A stretch of 64,000 bases of DNA from Nannochloris sp. 'desiccata' (lineage: Eukaryota > Chlorophyta > Trebouxiophyceae > Chlorellales > Chlorellaceae). The notes below the pieces were generated by a model that worked only from the letters and a program-made list of their open reading frames with translations, did not search any database and had not been told where the DNA came from. Shown here piece after piece: positions 34,403 through 45,401 of this stretch (positions are counted from its first letter, which is position 1; the number at the start of each line of letters is the position of its first letter). The stretch spans positions 124,001 through 188,000 of the forward strand of contig JAGTXX020000006.1 in NCBI GenBank assembly GCA_019044685.2, in the 5' to 3' direction. The position numbers and the translations under genes were made by a program.

Positions 34403-37400
34403 ATGTTGGGCTTCCAACGACTTGCTGGACTGATCGTTTGGTGTGTCCTCGTCGTCTTGCAATGGTTTCACGTCTGCTTTGTGGCAATTCCTGCGCAGTG
34501 GTGGCTCGATAACGTCGTCATCACCGCAGAAGAGTCGACTAAAGCTACCGTCCGTGAATATTTCAGCCTCTTCGGTCGAGTTATAAACGGTGTTGCCAGC
34601 TGGCTTGTCGCTTTGTTCGTCGACCGCAGTTTGTTTTACCGTGGCAAACGCCACCAAGCACACAAAAGATCCAGTGCGTGGAAGGAATTTTTAGAACACA
34701 GCAAAAAAAGAGGCACATTCAATGCTGTGATTGAGCAAGAAGGGCTCATTCCCCCTCGTAGCAGATCCCTGTCACCTCCTCCTCGAGGCAATAGAGCTCC
34801 TCGTGGTTCTTTCCGTTCCAAACAGCAGCAGCAATCTTCTAACTCTTCTTCTTGGTGGCCCTCATCAGACTGGTTCTATAGCAACGATAGTAATACTAAT
34901 GGCTCCGCTTCTAGAATTGCTAGTACTTTCCAGCAGCGACGTCACCAGCACCACTCAGAGGCAACTAACAAGGACAGTGGCAGGAGCAACATGAAACGCA
35001 GCGGCAGTGATTTATTCAATCGACCCTCTGGCTTTGCTGTTTCTGAAAGAATGGATCGACGAGGTCTTGGTGAGAGTCTATGGCTCAGCGTAGAACTCGC
35101 AATTGAATCTGTATTCGCGGCATTTAGGTCTATGGTGATTGCCGTTTTATTTTTGAGAGCGACCCCTGGCGGAGCGACGACCCCTCAATCGGAAACGACA
35201 GCAGCTGTAGCAGAGTTTTTTTCGCCAGAGTTCTCTTTTCATCCCAACGGAGATGCCACTGATATTAATGGTAGCGAGAATGATAGATTTAGCAATAGGA
35301 GGAAACAGCGCCGGTCTGCCACTGCCCCTGCAGCTCCCGCTCGTGCAGATGCTGACCACCGCCGTACCCACAGCTTTGGTAGCTGGGAAGACATGGGTGT
35401 CTGGACAGCTTCAGATGTTATTTTACAAGCAGGATACCCACTAGAAGAACACGTCGTCACCACTTCTGATGGGTACATCCTCACTATGCAACGCATACCT
35501 AGGAAAGACTCAAAGGAAGTCGTCTTTTTTATGCATGGTATTCTAGACACTTCTCTAGGGTGGGTATCGAATGGCACACAAGGGAGTCAAGCTTTTGCTG
35601 CTTACGATCGCGGTGCAGATGTATTTCTAGGTAACTGTAGAGCAAATCCCCCCAGAGCGCATGTTGATGCTTCCAGAAGCGGTGCTGCGTATTGGTGTTA
35701 TTCAATCAATGAGTTGGGTATGGAGGATGTTGCTGCACAGATGTATAGAATCCATGCTGTAAAGACTGCAGAGCTTGGTAGTAGTGGCGATGGAGCTGCA
35801 CAGAGTGGGTTTAATATGTCCAGCGTGGTAGGTGGAGAGAAAAGCCGTACAAGTAGCATGGCTGGTGTTGGCGTAGTTGACGCTAGCAGGAGTGAGAAAA
35901 GCAGAGAAAAGACTCCAGGGATGGAAACGAGTTCAAATTATCCTAGCCCAAGTCCTAGTCCACGTTCTGGTATGCATAAACGCAGTGGCAGTGATTCGGC
36001 ATTGGCAGCTGTTCATAATATGAATAGAGCAACAGAAAGGTTAGCATTAGAGGAAGGTGTTGCGGCAAGTGCCCCGCCAAATGAACAGCACATCAAAGCA
36101 TATAATCTAGCAAAGGCAGAGGCAGAGGAAGCAGCAAAGGTGGCAGCAAAAACAAAGAAAACTAGCAGTGGTGCTAGTGCTAGTGGTACGAAAGCAAAGC
36201 AAGGTGGTCGTACGAACCCTTCTAAAAGTAGTAAATTTGTTAGTAGTTTTCTTGGAAACTCCAAATTAGGAAGAACTCGTTCTGGCCCAGTTGATGCATC
36301 TACCTTTGCCTCTCTTTCTCTTAGCCCTTCCTCTTCTAGTATAGATACCGATAGCAATAGTGGGAGTGGTTTTGGTCGTGGTGCTGCTGCTCTATCACCG
36401 ACAACGAGTGTCTTAGACCCTCTTGAAAAGAAAGAGCGCGTACGAAACTATCGTGGTATTTTTTTTTCAAAATTAATGTTTCTAGGTCGTGACGAAAAGA
36501 TGGATGATTCTGGTAGGACACATGCTGCACAGAAATTAAAAAGCTTTAGACTGCCTCACCCTGTCCATGAAGATAACATAGAAGAAGAGGTAGATGCTGG
36601 CGAGTCTCCTACCGCCCTTGTTTTAAACAGTAGCCCGTTTGAACAAGGAAAACAAGAAAACTTATCCAGCGGCAGTACTTCTCTGCGACCTCCTCCTCCT
36701 CTCTCTCTTCCTTCTTCTTCTCCAAATCCACCAAAGCAGCAGCAACAACAAGAACAACAACCTGCTCACAAAATATCTTCTTCTTCTTTGCGTGCACCCT
36801 CCCTCCATCTTCCTACAACTCCAGCCGATTCTACAGAATGCACTCCACGCTGTGCAGCAGCTGCTTTAGTCCCTCCTCAAGAAGATCCATTAATGACTCC
36901 AGATAGGGTCTCTGTTGGTGGGAGAGAACAAGCACCTCTGCAGTGGGCAGTGTATACAAGAAGCACAGGGAGTTATGGTCCCAGACGCTCAATGTCTTCT
37001 TCCTCAACATCAATTTCACCTCTTACTACAGTTTCTCCAACTGTTGAACCGTATCATCTGCAAGCTGTGGGACATTCTCTCGGTGGGGCTGCTCTCATTA
37101 TTTACGCAGTCATGTGTAAAGTGCTGGGCCGGCAGCATCACTTATCCAGGCTCGTGTTACTAACACCTGGTGGGTTTCACAAACGATACCCTAAAGTGGC
37201 GTTACCATTTATGTATATAATACCTGTGTTAATGAAGCTGCTCAACTTCTGGCGTCCGGGGGTGGTAAGAATGAAAAGAAAATAAACATTTTTATAATTA
37301 TCATTGCTTGATCTCTGCTAGGCGGAAACTAGACTACACTAATTCCATTCCATTCCTTTCACTTTTTGTGTTTTCCTTTCCACCTACAGGGTTGCCCTGC

Positions 37401-37956
37401 CTATATCCCATCCTCCTTACTTCGTTACATCACCTTCAAACTCACAGTTGATCTTCAACACGTCCCTGCACTCAATGAACTCACCAGAGCAGGCCTTCGC
37501 CTCTTACTCAACGGGGATGCCTCTGAATGGGATCAAGCATTACAGATGCCACACTACGCTGTAGCCTCAATGCCTGCCATCTCTCTCCATACTGGATCGC
37601 ACTTAATGCAACTCATGTCTGCTAAGAAGTTCCTGTTGTACGACTACGGTTCTCTAGCTGCAAATAGAAAGCATTATGGTACAGATGTACCACCTGACGT
37701 GGCAGCTCATTATCATTTGCTTCAAGGGCTTCCTATTGATTTGGTCGCTGGGAGATCCGATGGTGTGATTGCAAGGGAAGATGTCGAGACTCATTATGAA
37801 GCTATGAAGGCAGCCGGGTTGGAAGTGACACTCAAAGAGCTTGATGTTGGGCATTTGGATGTGACGTTTGCGGTAAAGGATGAGGTGCAGCATTATGTTA
37901 TGTCGAGATTGAAATTAAATAATAATAGCAATGGTCGTGGGTTCTTCTTTAGGTGA
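34403..37956 (+). CDS. Large acid-lipase-type alpha/beta hydrolase with internal insert
   Basis: Two exons (34403-37264, 37390-37956), about 1142 residues from the Met MLGFQRLAGLIVWCVL, which starts a membrane anchor. The frame is open up to an ATG at 34055, but that would leave 68 bp to the divergent gene and encodes unlikely protein. After a basic, Ser-rich region, the gastric/lysosomal lipase fold begins near residue 330: YPLEEHVVTTSDGYILTMQRIP, then VFFMHGILDTSLGW (oxyanion loop). About 430 low-complexity residues follow before the nucleophile elbow AVGHSLGGAAL. Exon 2 supplies the catalytic Asp (LVAGRSDGVI) and His (ELDVGHLDVTF). The triad is complete, so the enzyme should hydrolyse acyl esters, probably neutral lipids, at a membrane. 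Confidence 0.85.
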
Positions 37957-38389
37957 AGTCGATTGCAGTATTAGATGTAGTTAGTAGAGTAAATCCGTTG
38001 GTAGCGTCACTTGTTACAAGCAGCGGTTGTGGTAGCTCTTCTTTGAAATTATTTATGTGTACAGCCTGTCTTGAGAAATGAATCTATTTGATTATTGTAG
38101 AGCTTGCTTTTGTAATAGCCTTTTGTGAAAGTAGAAGAAGAAATGAAGGGGTGTGAAAGTAGTTGGCAGCAGGCTGGCTTCAACTTGAGTCAATTGCAAG
38201 CAAGTGACTTCTGCTGCTAACTGGTGGCTACAAAGTCTTTAAACAAAGGTACCTTTTCATCAGAAATTATAGATATCTTGAAATTTATTTTTCCAATAAA
38301 ATGCGCTAAAGCTGCAGCAACCTATTGCAGTAACACTTGTCGATCATATTTTTAAATTTCAAAACTAATTTCCGATCTTCATCAGCAAC
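37957..38389. other. Intergenic
   Basis: Spacer between two co-directional genes, containing the 3' end of the lipase transcript and the next promoter. No TATA box or gene recognised. Confidence 0.4.
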
Positions 38390-39782
38390 ATGGGCAGAAT
38401 ATCTAATATCTTTCAGCGCAGAAAGACACCAGAACCTCTTGAAAAAAGAAACACGAGCGATTCAGACGAACCGTCTACTTCTGCAAATTTAAATACTTTA
38501 GGACCTCCTCCAGCACGATTGCCGTCGCCATCAACACTCACTCGCCGCAGCTCTGGTGTCGCAGTAGCAGTGCAGGAACGTCTCGCCAAGGAAGTTCTCC
38601 GCAAACTGCACTTGGCTACTGATGCAGAAGAAAAGGAAGATCGAGATGTAGTATGCAGCGAGGTCTTTGCGGACATAACAGGCGAACTGAATACAGCCGC
38701 TAGAGGTAAAATAGCCGAACGAAACAATCTTTTCTGCTTCCCAAAGAAGAACATTCAACAGTATCTAATGAGACTATCATTACAACTTAATATTTCTATT
38801 TTCTTTGTCTTTTACAGAAAGTACTGGAACTATCTATGATCGTTGGTACGAAGCCCTTGCTCCTTATTTCTGCCGGGCGCCCGAAGCCTCGGAAGCAGTG
38901 CTTCAAGTCTGCCGACAGCTTTGGGGACAGCCCTTCACAGCCCCAATCTTTGCCCTTCTGCTTCATCAATGGCTGTTAGTCCATCCCGAAGCTGGAGGTG
39001 CAGATCAACGTCTTAAACACTTGAATATATTATTTTCAGGTGCTCGCCAACTTTTTCTAGGTGATGTAGAGACCGGAAGTGCTGCTTTTCAGTCGCTTTT
39101 TTCGTTTATAGCTGAGCAAACTGTTCTTGCTATACCCAGGACACGGTTAGATTCTATGCCAGGCCCTGCGAGGGAAGGTATTCTGTCCTTAACAGCAGCT
39201 TTTCTCCCTTTCTACCTGCCTCCAAATGAACTAGTAAGAGCACTACGGGATTTCCCACCTCTTTCCGCTCCAGCTCCTGGGACAGCTCCCATTCCAAGTG
39301 AAGGTGCTGATTTGGTGGTCGATAGGGTGGTAGATATGCTTGCGCGTGAAGTGCGTGCTGAGCCTGCTATGCTTCAATATCTACAAGCGGTGACGGCAAT
39401 GAAGGAATCCCCTTGGTTGAAAAATATAAGAACATCAACTCGAGTCCGTTTACAAGGTGAATTGTACTCTCTAACACAGCCAGGAGGGCCGCGGTATGCT
39501 TCGCGTGCTGTGAATAAACTTGCATTTTCTGCATTAGATGCCTTGTTTCCGCACGGACGTAGGACAAGAAGGCTTATTAATCTTGCATTTAGATTTCTAC
39601 ATCCGCAAGAATGGCCATGGGTGTGGTGGGATACCTATGGGGCTGTATTACGTGCTGCTGTGGCCTGGACAGTGGCTGCATGGTTTGCAGTGGTAGCGGC
39701 AGGTGGGCAGGCGGTTGCGGGGATTCGATCGGGGGTAATGAGGCAAAGGAGGCATGTTGCTAGAGAACCTCTTCGTTCCTAG
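38390..39782 (+). CDS. Conserved-looking protein of unknown function, 426 aa
   Basis: Two exons (38390-38705, 38818-39782; 112-nt intron) join in frame. The first 60 residues are basic and Ser/Pro-rich with FQRRKTPEPLEK, possibly disordered or a transit region. The rest is helical, beginning YDRWYEALAPYFCRAPEASEAVLQVCRQLWGQPFTAP, with many buried aromatic and Leu residues and no polar repeats. Near the C-terminus a hydrophobic helix (AAVAWTVAAWFAVVAAGG) suggests a tail membrane anchor followed by a basic end. I do not recognise the family. Confidence 0.6.
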
Positions 39783-39939
39783 TAACATTTTCCTAGGTTT
39801 TATAGTAGTTGGAGGCAATAATTCTTGGAGGCAAGGGGAAAGTTTTGGTCAATTACATGTTTGCAATGGATTGGTGTCGGATCAGTGACCTCTTTACATT
39901 TCTGGATTGCTGACGCCTAGTAGCAAGTAAATGGCAAGC

Positions 39940-39944
39940 AAAAA
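39940..39944 (-). terminator. Pol III terminator after permuted tRNA
   Basis: Five T on the transcribed strand lie 13 nt after the end of the tRNA 5' half, within a short inverted repeat (GCAAAATTTTTGC). This is what a pol III unit needs, and it places the transcript end after the 5' half, as expected for a permuted gene. Confidence 0.7.
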
Positions 39945-39957
39945 TTTTGCTTGTATG

Positions 39958-40048
39958 TATGAAAGCGACGCTCTAACCAGCTGAGCTAATCCGGCGGGCA
40001 ATAGATGCCAGTTGCCGGATACTGGGATCGAACCAGTGGCCTCCGCCT
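39958..40048 (-). tRNA. Circularly permuted tRNA-Met (CAU), elongator type
   Basis: The 3' half (40048-40013) precedes the 5' half (39995-39958) on the minus strand, with a 17-nt intervening sequence (39996-40012). Joined at position 37/38 they form a full cloverleaf. The acceptor stem GCCGGAT/ATCCGGC is 7 perfect pairs with A73, the D stem is GCTC/GAGC with a GG-containing loop, and the anticodon stem is TCGCT/GGCGG (two G-T pairs) with loop TTCATAA. The variable loop is 5 nt and the T stem ACTGG/CCAGT encloses loop TTCGATC. Anticodon CAT and the TTC T-loop indicate elongator Met. The leader GAA before CCA can pair with the loop TTC, as in a bulge-helix-bulge splice site. The order of the internal promoter boxes (B then A) is reversed. 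No 3' half exists downstream of the 5' half. Confidence 0.9.
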
Positions 40049-40922
40049 GGTTCTTTTTCTTTTGTATCTGCCCGCTGCAGTGTTTCGGAATCTACAAATG
40101 TAACACCCCACTGTTTTTTGCTTAAAAAATTTTTTTCTCTCTATTCTCGCATTTCTACAGCCTCTGAGTACTCTTATTATCTTGAAAACCATCTAAGCAA
40201 CAGTATACGTCTCCCTGTCAATCGCGAATCGCCACATGTAGGCACATCTTGCAGAATCAACTCGTCAAATCTTACTAAACCAAGTAGTTATTATACCAAT
40301 AAGCAAGACACTTATCAATTTCATATCCGTTTTGTATCAATACATTATTCTCAACAGAAAACAGACGTGTATTACAAAGACATGATTAACTAAAAAAGTG
40401 GCACCTGCCCGCCAGCCGCTGCGGCAACAAGGTGGGAACGATCGCTGCATCATGCTACATTCAGAAACTAAGAGCCTTCTAATCTTAAATATATCCAAAT
40501 CTACCAGCACCCCCTGCTGCTTCAGAACTTCCAAAACTTGCTCCTTTCAAGGCGGATTTTCTAAAATTGGTATCTAAAAGCTCAATGGGAGAATACCAAG
40601 TTAACTTCTGGCTACGTTGCGCCCTAGACGAGAAAAACAGCGTTACAATGATGTATATATGATAGATTACACTAGCTCAAAACACGGAAATGAACTGAGA
40701 GGGCTGCAGATTAGCAGATGAGAGATATTTTAGCAAACCCTGAAAACGGCGGTAGAGCAGCTCTGTGGCGAAGCTGGATCCACAATCTACCCCTAATGAT
40801 ATTTCGAACGATCTAGAGACAGATTAGACGATAGAGTGTAGAATACTAAAATAGAAATGACTTAGGGTCAACCAGATAAAGTCTTAGTGTCATTCCTTTT
40901 TCCCTTGTCCTTCGCCTCCAAC
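40049..40922. other. Intergenic, tRNA 5' flank and 3' end of CDCA7-like gene
   Basis: About 870 bp without a recognised protein gene. The part next to the tRNA contains the pol III upstream region (A/G-rich GATACAAAAGAAAAAG on the minus strand). The remainder is probably 3' untranslated sequence of the zinc-finger gene. A C-box/D-box-like pair near 40650-40700 is too weak to call a snoRNA. Confidence 0.4.
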
Positions 40923-42224
40923 TTAGAGCATCCCATGGCGAGCGTGCTTCACAGCTGGAACGACCTTTTCTGCAGCCACAGCCATAGCCACATCCACAGC
41001 TTCTTCTCCTTCTTCTTCTACCCTTTTAGCTTTACGTTTGACTCCTCCTACTGCTTCTGCTTCTTTAGTTACCTTTTCAGGTGATACTCCCTTCTGCTGC
41101 TCATAATAATTCTCACTAGCAGGTGCTGGTGCCACCACCACCGCAGAACCCTCTCCTGTTACAGTTTCCGTGCCAATAGCATCCTTCCCTTCCTTCGCAG
41201 CAGCAGCATCAGTTTCCTTTCCTGCCTTTTCCTCAGCCAACTCTGCTTTAATTTCTGCAGCCAATTCAGGAGGCATAAATGGTAAAGCCTCCTCACGAGC
41301 TCCAGGTTCTAAATTATTCAACACCAAATAATGGGCAACGCTCAAAAAGCCCATGGCGTCAGCGTGAGGGAACATCGCTCCAGTAGGTGCCCAACCACGT
41401 CTCGAACGGTGGAAAGAACAGTTGCACAATCCTTTGCAATTAGGGCATTTCCAATCTGGATTCTGGTTCGCTTCATCCAGATTTTCTCCGTACCTCTGGA
41501 AAAGGCAATCACCACAGAATTGTCCTTGTAAACTTTGGCATTGTGAGCAGGAGGTACGTTTGCCTAGATACTTTTGACGACATTGATGGCATGTTTTACC
41601 ATTAGCCTTGTCATAGATTTTATTGCCTTTATCATCGTACCCGTCTTGGAAAACCACCCAAGGCATTTTCCAAGAGCCTAGTGCTCTAACGTGATCCATA
41701 TTATAAAGTTCTTCTTGATAGTTTGTTGAAAAAGAACGAGAATCAACAGCGTCTATGATAGTGCCATCGTAGGCAGGCGCGTCTTCGCCCTTGACACGGC
41801 CAGAGCGGCGGCGAGGGAGGGGAGGGCAGGATGGGGCGGAGGCAGTGGCTCTGGAATGGGCAGCTCGGCGGGCGGCTTTCGCTTGACGTGCGGCAGCTCT
41901 TTCATTGACAGTGACAGTTTTAATGTCAGTGATAGTCTGATAGGGAAGTTAAATTAGTAGGAAGAAAGGGGTTGAGGTCTTAATTGAAAATAATTCAAAG
42001 ATGACGGTGATATCATAACAAAACCATTACTTGCCTGTGTCAGGCCCATCTGGGCCATCCTTGCTCTATTTTTCTGTATTCGCCTCTTAAGTAGAAGAAA
42101 TGAGGGTAATTTGGAATTAGAAAGAGCAGTTTGATCACTGTCGATCAACAAATCTAGAAAACGACCATTTAAAAGATTTCTTCTTTCTCACCTGGCGCTC
42201 CAGCTCATAGTCACTCATGGGCAT
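40923..42224 (-). CDS. CDCA7-type CXXC zinc-finger protein
   Basis: Three exons (42192-42224, 42035-42085, 40923-41936) encode about 365 residues. The second intron needs a GC donor (CAG|GCAAGT), since the nearby GT alternative gives a stop. The core is the CDCA7 / zf-4CXXC_R1 domain: TCHQCRQKYLGKRTSCSQC, FCGDCLFQRYGE, WKCPNCKGLCNCSFHRSRRGWAPTG. This is the cysteine cluster that in animals and plants recognises hemimethylated CpG and recruits the HELLS/DDM1 remodeller for maintenance methylation. Upstream is a basic region with SGRVKGE. The C-terminus is Ala/Glu-rich with a basic KRKAKR patch. Presence implies nuclear DNA methylation in this organism (inference). Confidence 0.88.
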
Positions 42225-42661
42225 TTTGCACTAGTGATTCTTTACGTGCAGCTCTTAAATTAAAATCTTCCAAACTTCAAAATTCAGTTGAGGAATTGGA
42301 ACTTCAATGCTTGTTGAAGTTTATTGTAAACAAGGCAAAACACTGTTATTTTACGTAAATGGTAGTGTTCAACAATTAGTATGGCATTTAAAGCTCCTTC
42401 CTGCTCTTCATTAATTTTAGTAAAGCACAACAGCAGCTTTGAAATTTGAAATTTTTGGGATAGGGCAGCAGAAATTTTTCCTTTTGCATTAAAAAAAATT
42501 TCGGAATTGAGCCCTCAAAACGCTCATCGACTATCAAACCATTTCCTAGACGCGGCGCGATGCAAGGTTTGAAGGGGAATAGCAAGCGGAAGAGCATGCC
42601 GCCCAGCCAACCGCCAAAGCCGCCACTACCTCTACCACCGCAAGACCACTTATCATTCAGC

Positions 42662-42681
42662 GATCAGCGCTGATCAGCGCT
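42662..42681. repeat. Overlapping palindromes built from GATCAGCGCT x2
   Basis: The 10-mer GATCAGCGCT occurs twice in tandem, creating two overlapping perfect palindromes (GATCAGCGCTGATC and AGCGCTGATCAGCGCT), followed by TTTTT. It could be a dimeric transcription-factor site or a simple hairpin; position is intergenic between divergent genes. Confidence 0.6.
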
Positions 42682-42871
42682 TTTTCCGCCTAACTAAATT
42701 ACATGATGATACTATCTCCATGAAACCCTCATGCTCCGCTTGATTTGTTCCCACCCTGTTCCCTCCACCATTTCATCGAAACCGTTGATGATCATGCTTT
42801 CTTCTTGCACATTGCATTAGCGAAAATTGCTCTAATTTCTTAGAGGCAAGCCATCCACATATCTCTTCCTT

Positions 42872-42878
42872 TATAAAA
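42872..42878 (+). promoter_or_regulatory. TATA box of deacetylase gene 1
   Basis: TATAAAA, 138 bp before the start codon at 43016. Comparable TATA boxes precede other secreted-protein genes in this block. Confidence 0.55.
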
Positions 42879-43015
42879 CTTACATACATTTTGGACGTGT
42901 CTCTTTACAGTCCCTACCCTTGCCGTCACTTTTGTAGCTCGTCCAACTGAACTGAATCCCAAATCGATTCAACGGCTTCAGAGCCGCGTATCGACTGTTT
43001 GTACATAATTTTGCA

Positions 43016-44807
43016 ATGGGGCGGGTGAGCAGATCATCGGCTATTATTCTAGCTTTGTTAGGATGCATTGCAGCAGCCACAGGTGAGAAAAGGTCTCCGG
43101 CCAGTCGCTGGGCCGCCCAACTGTTGGATCTGCATTAAAAAAATCGACGTCCTCTGGGCCGTATAGGCTTGATGTGGCCATTAGTTATTTACTAGACATC
43201 ACGATACATGTCCTTGCTGATCCCTGTGGGCCAATGAAGGCCAATCACCTCCAAACGGTCGCGTCCCTTTCCCTCCGTTTTACTCCCCAACTTGATTTAT
43301 TGTTTCATATCTCACCACCTTTTTCCTTCTACTTCTTCTCCCCAACTATTCATTGCAGCATACTCGTGTGACCCAGCAACCTGCGTTGCTCCCAACTGCC
43401 ACTGCGCTTCCGGCACTGCTCCTCTTCCCGTTGAGCAAATGCCGCAATTCATTGTTTACACTCACGATGATAGTACCGCCGAGCTGTCAACAGGCTTAAT
43501 CAACCAGACCATCACAGGATATAAAAATCCCAACGGATGTGCTATCCCTGTCACTTACTTCACCATGCAAGGCTTCACAGATTGCGCCAAGGTGCAAGCT
43601 GCTTGGAAGACCGGTAGTGAAATTGCAACCCATACATGGAGTCACTTGGCTATGCCTCCTGGTTTCAAGGGCGGTCTTGGTTCTATCGACAAAGAAATTG
43701 CCTCCGTTAAAGATTGGTTGATCAACAATTGCAGTATACCTGCTGCTGATGTCGTGGGTTTCCGTTCTCCATTCTTGGTCCATAATCCGACCTACCGTCA
43801 AGCTCTTCTTAATGATGGATTCTTATACGATTCCTCTATCAACGAACATTGGCCTATGCCTTCTTCACCTACTGGCGCTTCACGCTTGTACCCCTACACC
43901 ATGGATGCTGGTATCCCTCAAGACTGCTCCTGGATTAGCGGTAATGCCTGTACCGCCACTGAGGCCTACGCTGGTCTCTGGGAAGTGCCTGTTTGGACCC
44001 TTCAAACTGATACTTACCCTACCCCTGCATATGCTATGGATCCTTGTACCGGAGAGAATGGACCTTGCGATACTGCACAGCTTCTAAAGAGCTTCTTCAA
44101 TACTTCTTATAACGGAAATAAAGCACCGGTGCCTATTTATATCCACTCTCCGTGGCTCTCTAAAAACGTAAGTAGTTTTAGGGTTTAGGGTTACATTTGT
44201 ACTATGAATCAATTATTTACTGTGTTTATTGTGCTGTCTACCACTTTTCTGGCCCCTAGCTATCTAGTATACTTTTGATTTTGCCCACAACTACTGAAAC
44301 CCGTCAAACTTACCTCTGCCTTGATTTTAAAACATGAATTAAACCAATTTCCCCCTTTTGTCTTCTTCTTTACAGATCCAACCCATTAGAAATTTCATTC
44401 AATGGGTGACTTCAAACTATCCTGATGCGTATTTCGTCACTATGCATCAACTCGTCCAATGGATGGAGAACCCAGTCCCGAAAAACAAGATGAACGACTG
44501 GTTGGGTTGCGTTCCAGGTGGTAACGCTGCTGGAGCTGTCGGTGCTGGTGTTGCTGCACCTGCACCAGCACCTGCACCTGCACCCCAGGCAGCTCCCGCT
44601 GCCCCTGTGCCTGAAGCAAAACCTGTTGCTCCTGCAGCGCCTCTCGTTGAGGCCTTACCAGCACCAACAGTTGTACCAGCAGAGGCTAGGGTAGATCCTA
44701 ATGCTGTCCCTGCAGCTAGCAGCGCAACACAGCTCCAACGCAGTGCGACTACTTTCTTCGGCGCCGTTGCTGTTACAGTGGTTGCAGGGTTCATGCAGTT
44801 TTACTAG
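43016..44807 (+). CDS. GPI-anchored polysaccharide (chitin) deacetylase 1
   Basis: Three exons (43016-43082, 43359-44167, 44376-44807) encode 435 residues. Exon 1 is a signal peptide. A Cys-rich segment (SCDPATCVAPNCHCASG) precedes the NodB carbohydrate-esterase-4 domain: IVYTHDDSTAE carries the catalytic and metal Asp pair, ATHTWSHLAMP the two zinc His (H-x3-H), and VGFRSPFLVHNP the Arg strand. After the catalytic domain come an Ala/Pro-rich stalk of about 90 residues and a hydrophobic C-terminal tail (FFGAVAVTVVAGFMQFY) preceded by small residues, a typical GPI signal. So the enzyme probably acts on wall or matrix N-acetylated polysaccharide at the cell surface. The substrate (chitin or other) is not shown by sequence. 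Intron 2 begins with two TTTAGGG units. Confidence 0.88.
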
Positions 44808-45401
44808 ACCTAAGAAATCATTCAAACGCACGCAACATAACATATTAATTCTTTCTCTTTTTCTGTTTCCTTCATTTTTCTCCTCTATGCATACAAAGTG
44901 AAAGTAGTAGCACTCCTGAGATTAGGATTGCAAATAAGCTGTTCGCTTTACATTTATCTGTTGACTCTCCTCAATGTTTTTCGTTAGGTTTTTTTTATTG
45001 CCAGTGGCCCTTTGGTTGTTTACCAAGATCGTTTTGTTTTCTTTTCCTCAGTTGTTTGATTTTTGTTTATTCCAAAGATTGAATGCGGTTCTGATACACG
45101 ACAAGCTTACTAGACCTCAAATCCCCAAACTGTTTGCAAGAATAATTGGACAATATATAAATAAATAAATATTCAGTAAAAGAAAGACAGAGTAGAGCGC
45201 GCAGGCAGAAATTTATAGAAACGTTTTAACTCTCTCTTCTTAGTCTTAGACTTAGCAGGGGTTTTAAAAAAGGATGTTACATATCGGATAGGTCAATATG
45301 GAGCGGTAATGGATTTGAAAAATCAAAGCAATGGCTTTGAAAACAAATATTGAATAGTAAAAAAAAAAAAAAAAGCGTTATTACTAGGCAGCAACCACCG
45401 C
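44808..45401. other. Intergenic between tail-to-tail deacetylase genes
   Basis: T-rich 3' untranslated sequence of both convergent genes, with a 16-A run around 45360-45375. No gene recognised. Confidence 0.45.

Larger units (their letters stand above)
42225..43015. other. Divergent intergenic region with palindrome
   Basis: Between the CDCA7-like gene and the first polysaccharide deacetylase. It holds a TATA box (42872-42878) for the deacetylase and a tight palindromic cluster at 42662-42681. No gene recognised. Confidence 0.45.

Noticed and set aside
40640..40700. Possible C/D-box snoRNA (TGATG ... CTGA)
   Set aside because: The boxes are imperfect, there is no terminal stem, and no guide complementarity could be shown.
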